This document shows positions 6,738 to 7,279 of a stretch of DNA of 7,279 nucleotides, one piece after another. The stretch is from Bacillota bacterium (lineage in GTDB: Bacteria; Bacillota; Clostridia; Oscillospirales; Ruminococcaceae): the NCBI GenBank assembly GCA_023456995.1, contig JAEWNU010000212.1, positions 1 to 7,279 of the forward strand, given 5' to 3'. A model generated the notes under the pieces. It searched no databases and was not told the origin of the DNA. It saw nothing but the letters and a program-made list of their open reading frames with translations. The stretch's first letter is position 1. Every line of letters begins with the position of its first letter. The position numbers and the translations under genes are program-made.

Positions 6738-6760
6738 GTGTATATATAATATAAACAGTA
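6734..6760. promoter_or_regulatory. Palindromic candidate operator for the GntR regulator
   Basis: TACTGT (6734-6739) and ACAGTA (6755-6760) are exact reverse complements. Inside them, TATAT (6741-6745) and ATATA (6749-6753) are also symmetric about 6747, so 11 of 13 pairs match. The site covers the end of the -10 box and the predicted transcription start, where a bound dimer would block RNA polymerase. YtrA-type regulators are known to bind such spaced inverted repeats upstream of their own operons. Confidence 0.6.
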
Positions 6761-6786
6761 ATAACGGGAATGGAGGAGAGCCAGGC

Positions 6787-7161
6787 GTGGATATCATCAT
6801 CAGCAACGCCAGCGGAAAGCCCATCTACGAGCAAATAACCGCACAAATCAAGAATTTGATCCTTTCCGGGGAGTTGCGTGCTGGGGATGCATTGCCCTCA
6901 ATCCGGCTGCTGGCTAAGGATTTGCGCATCAGTGTCATCACGACCAAACGCGCCTATGAAGAATTAGAGCGTGATGGATATATCGAGACGGTTGCTGGAA
7001 AAGGTAGCTTTGTTTCAGAAAGAGACCCCCAGCTTGTTCAGGAGCATCAGCTGAGAGAAATAGAAGGGCACTTGCAAGTTGCGGTTGAAATGGCACTTCA
7101 AAGTGCCGTTAGTGCCGAACAGCTCTGCGAAATTATAACATTACTATATAGAGGAGAATGA
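6787..7161 (+). CDS. GntR family transcriptional regulator, YtrA subfamily
   Basis: The 124-residue protein starts at GTG 6787, with GGAGGAG (6772-6778) eight bases upstream. Residues about 13-76 are the GntR winged helix: IYEQITAQIKNLILSGEL, then LPSIRLLAKDL (36-46), the recognition helix region TTKRAYEELERDGYI (52-66) and the wing GKGSFV (71-76). Only about 48 residues follow, forecast as two helices. This short C-terminal part without a ligand domain is the mark of the YtrA subfamily, which usually represses its own operon with ABC transporter genes and responds to envelope stress or cell-wall antibiotics. Here an ABC ATPase gene begins two bases after the stop and a palindrome overlaps the promoter, so autorepression is likely. 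The inducer cannot be told from sequence. Confidence 0.93.
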   Translation: MDIIISNASGKPIYEQITAQIKNLILSGELRAGDALPSIRLLAKDLRISVITTKRAYEELERDGYIETVAGKGSFVSERDPQLVQEHQLREIEGHLQVAVEMALQSAVSAEQLCEIITLLYRGE

Positions 7162-7163
7162 CC

Positions 7164-7279
7164 GTGGAATATGCTATTAAAGCCGAAGGACTTGTTAAAA
7201 ATTACGGCACTTTTTGCCTGAATAACGTCAATATTGCGCTGCCTGGAGGCAGTATTATGGGGTTAATAGGGGACAATGG
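7164..7279 (+). CDS. ABC transporter ATP-binding protein (N-terminal part, cut by window edge)
   Basis: The first 38 codons are present. The sequence opens MEYAIKAEGLVKNYG, with the A-loop aromatic Y14, and reaches GLIGDNG, the start of a Walker A motif, at the edge. The GTG at 7164 is preferred because GAGGAG (7151-7156) is seven bases upstream; the in-frame ATG at 7158 is only one base from that site. The gene follows the GntR regulator within the same operon. By analogy with YtrAB-type loci, a membrane permease gene should follow beyond the window. The substrate is unknown. Confidence 0.9.
   Translation, partial: MEYAIKAEGLVKNYGTFCLNNVNIALPGGSIMGLIGDN

Noticed and set aside
6745..6750. 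TATAAT upstream of the GntR gene as the -10 box
   Set aside because: It is a perfect hexamer, but 29 bases from TTGACT and without another -35; TATACT at 6732 has normal spacing and this copy is part of the palindrome.
7158..7163. ATG 7158 (ATGA overlap with the GntR stop) as start of the ABC ATPase
   Set aside because: It is in frame but only one base from GAGGAG; GTG 7164 has normal spacing and gives the usual N-terminus.

Overview
The window looks like chromosomal DNA of a low-to-mid-GC Gram-positive anaerobe of the class Clostridia, probably near the Oscillospiraceae/Ruminococcaceae. This is inferred from the gene set (MutS2, a bactofilin with an Ala/Pro/Thr-rich tail, a DUF3810 protein, a free-standing Smr-domain protein, an AI-2E family exporter-like protein and a YtrA-type GntR regulator), the strong GGAGG ribosome binding sites and the sigma-A-like promoters. 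No mobile element, CRISPR array, rRNA or tRNA was seen.

Layout. Positions 1-64 hold the last 20 codons of an unidentified upstream gene, whose stop overlaps the start of mutS2 (61-2451, +). A 158-bp gap with a plausible promoter leads to a bactofilin (2610-3524, +), which has a second, very strong in-frame translation start at 2841. A 222-bp convergent gap contains a long hairpin (3564-3603). A minus-strand pair follows: a small Smr-domain protein (5281 down to 4940) and then a DUF3810 membrane protein with an HELAH zinc-binding motif (4880 down to 3747). The 184-bp gap 5282-5465 carries divergent promoters for this pair and for the AI-2E family membrane protein (5466-6602, +). That gene ends at a classic intrinsic terminator. 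A new promoter with an overlapping palindrome then drives a GntR/YtrA-type regulator (6787-7161, +) and the beginning of an ABC transporter ATPase (7164 to the window edge).

How the parts may work together. MutS2 and the small Smr protein share the Smr fold. The small one lacks the canonical LDLRG motif and has a modified glycine loop, so it is not simply a duplicate. The Smr-DUF3810 pair and the AI-2E gene appear to be fired from opposite directions through one shared palindromic -35 hexamer (TTGCAA, 5401-5406), so their transcription may be mutually exclusive. The GntR-ABC pair is the usual self-repressing YtrA-type arrangement.

Most of the window is ordinary housekeeping and envelope-related sequence. 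The best candidates for something new are the shared -35 divergent promoter, the bactofilin with two starts, and the pairing of a divergent Smr protein with a membrane metallopeptidase-like DUF3810 protein.
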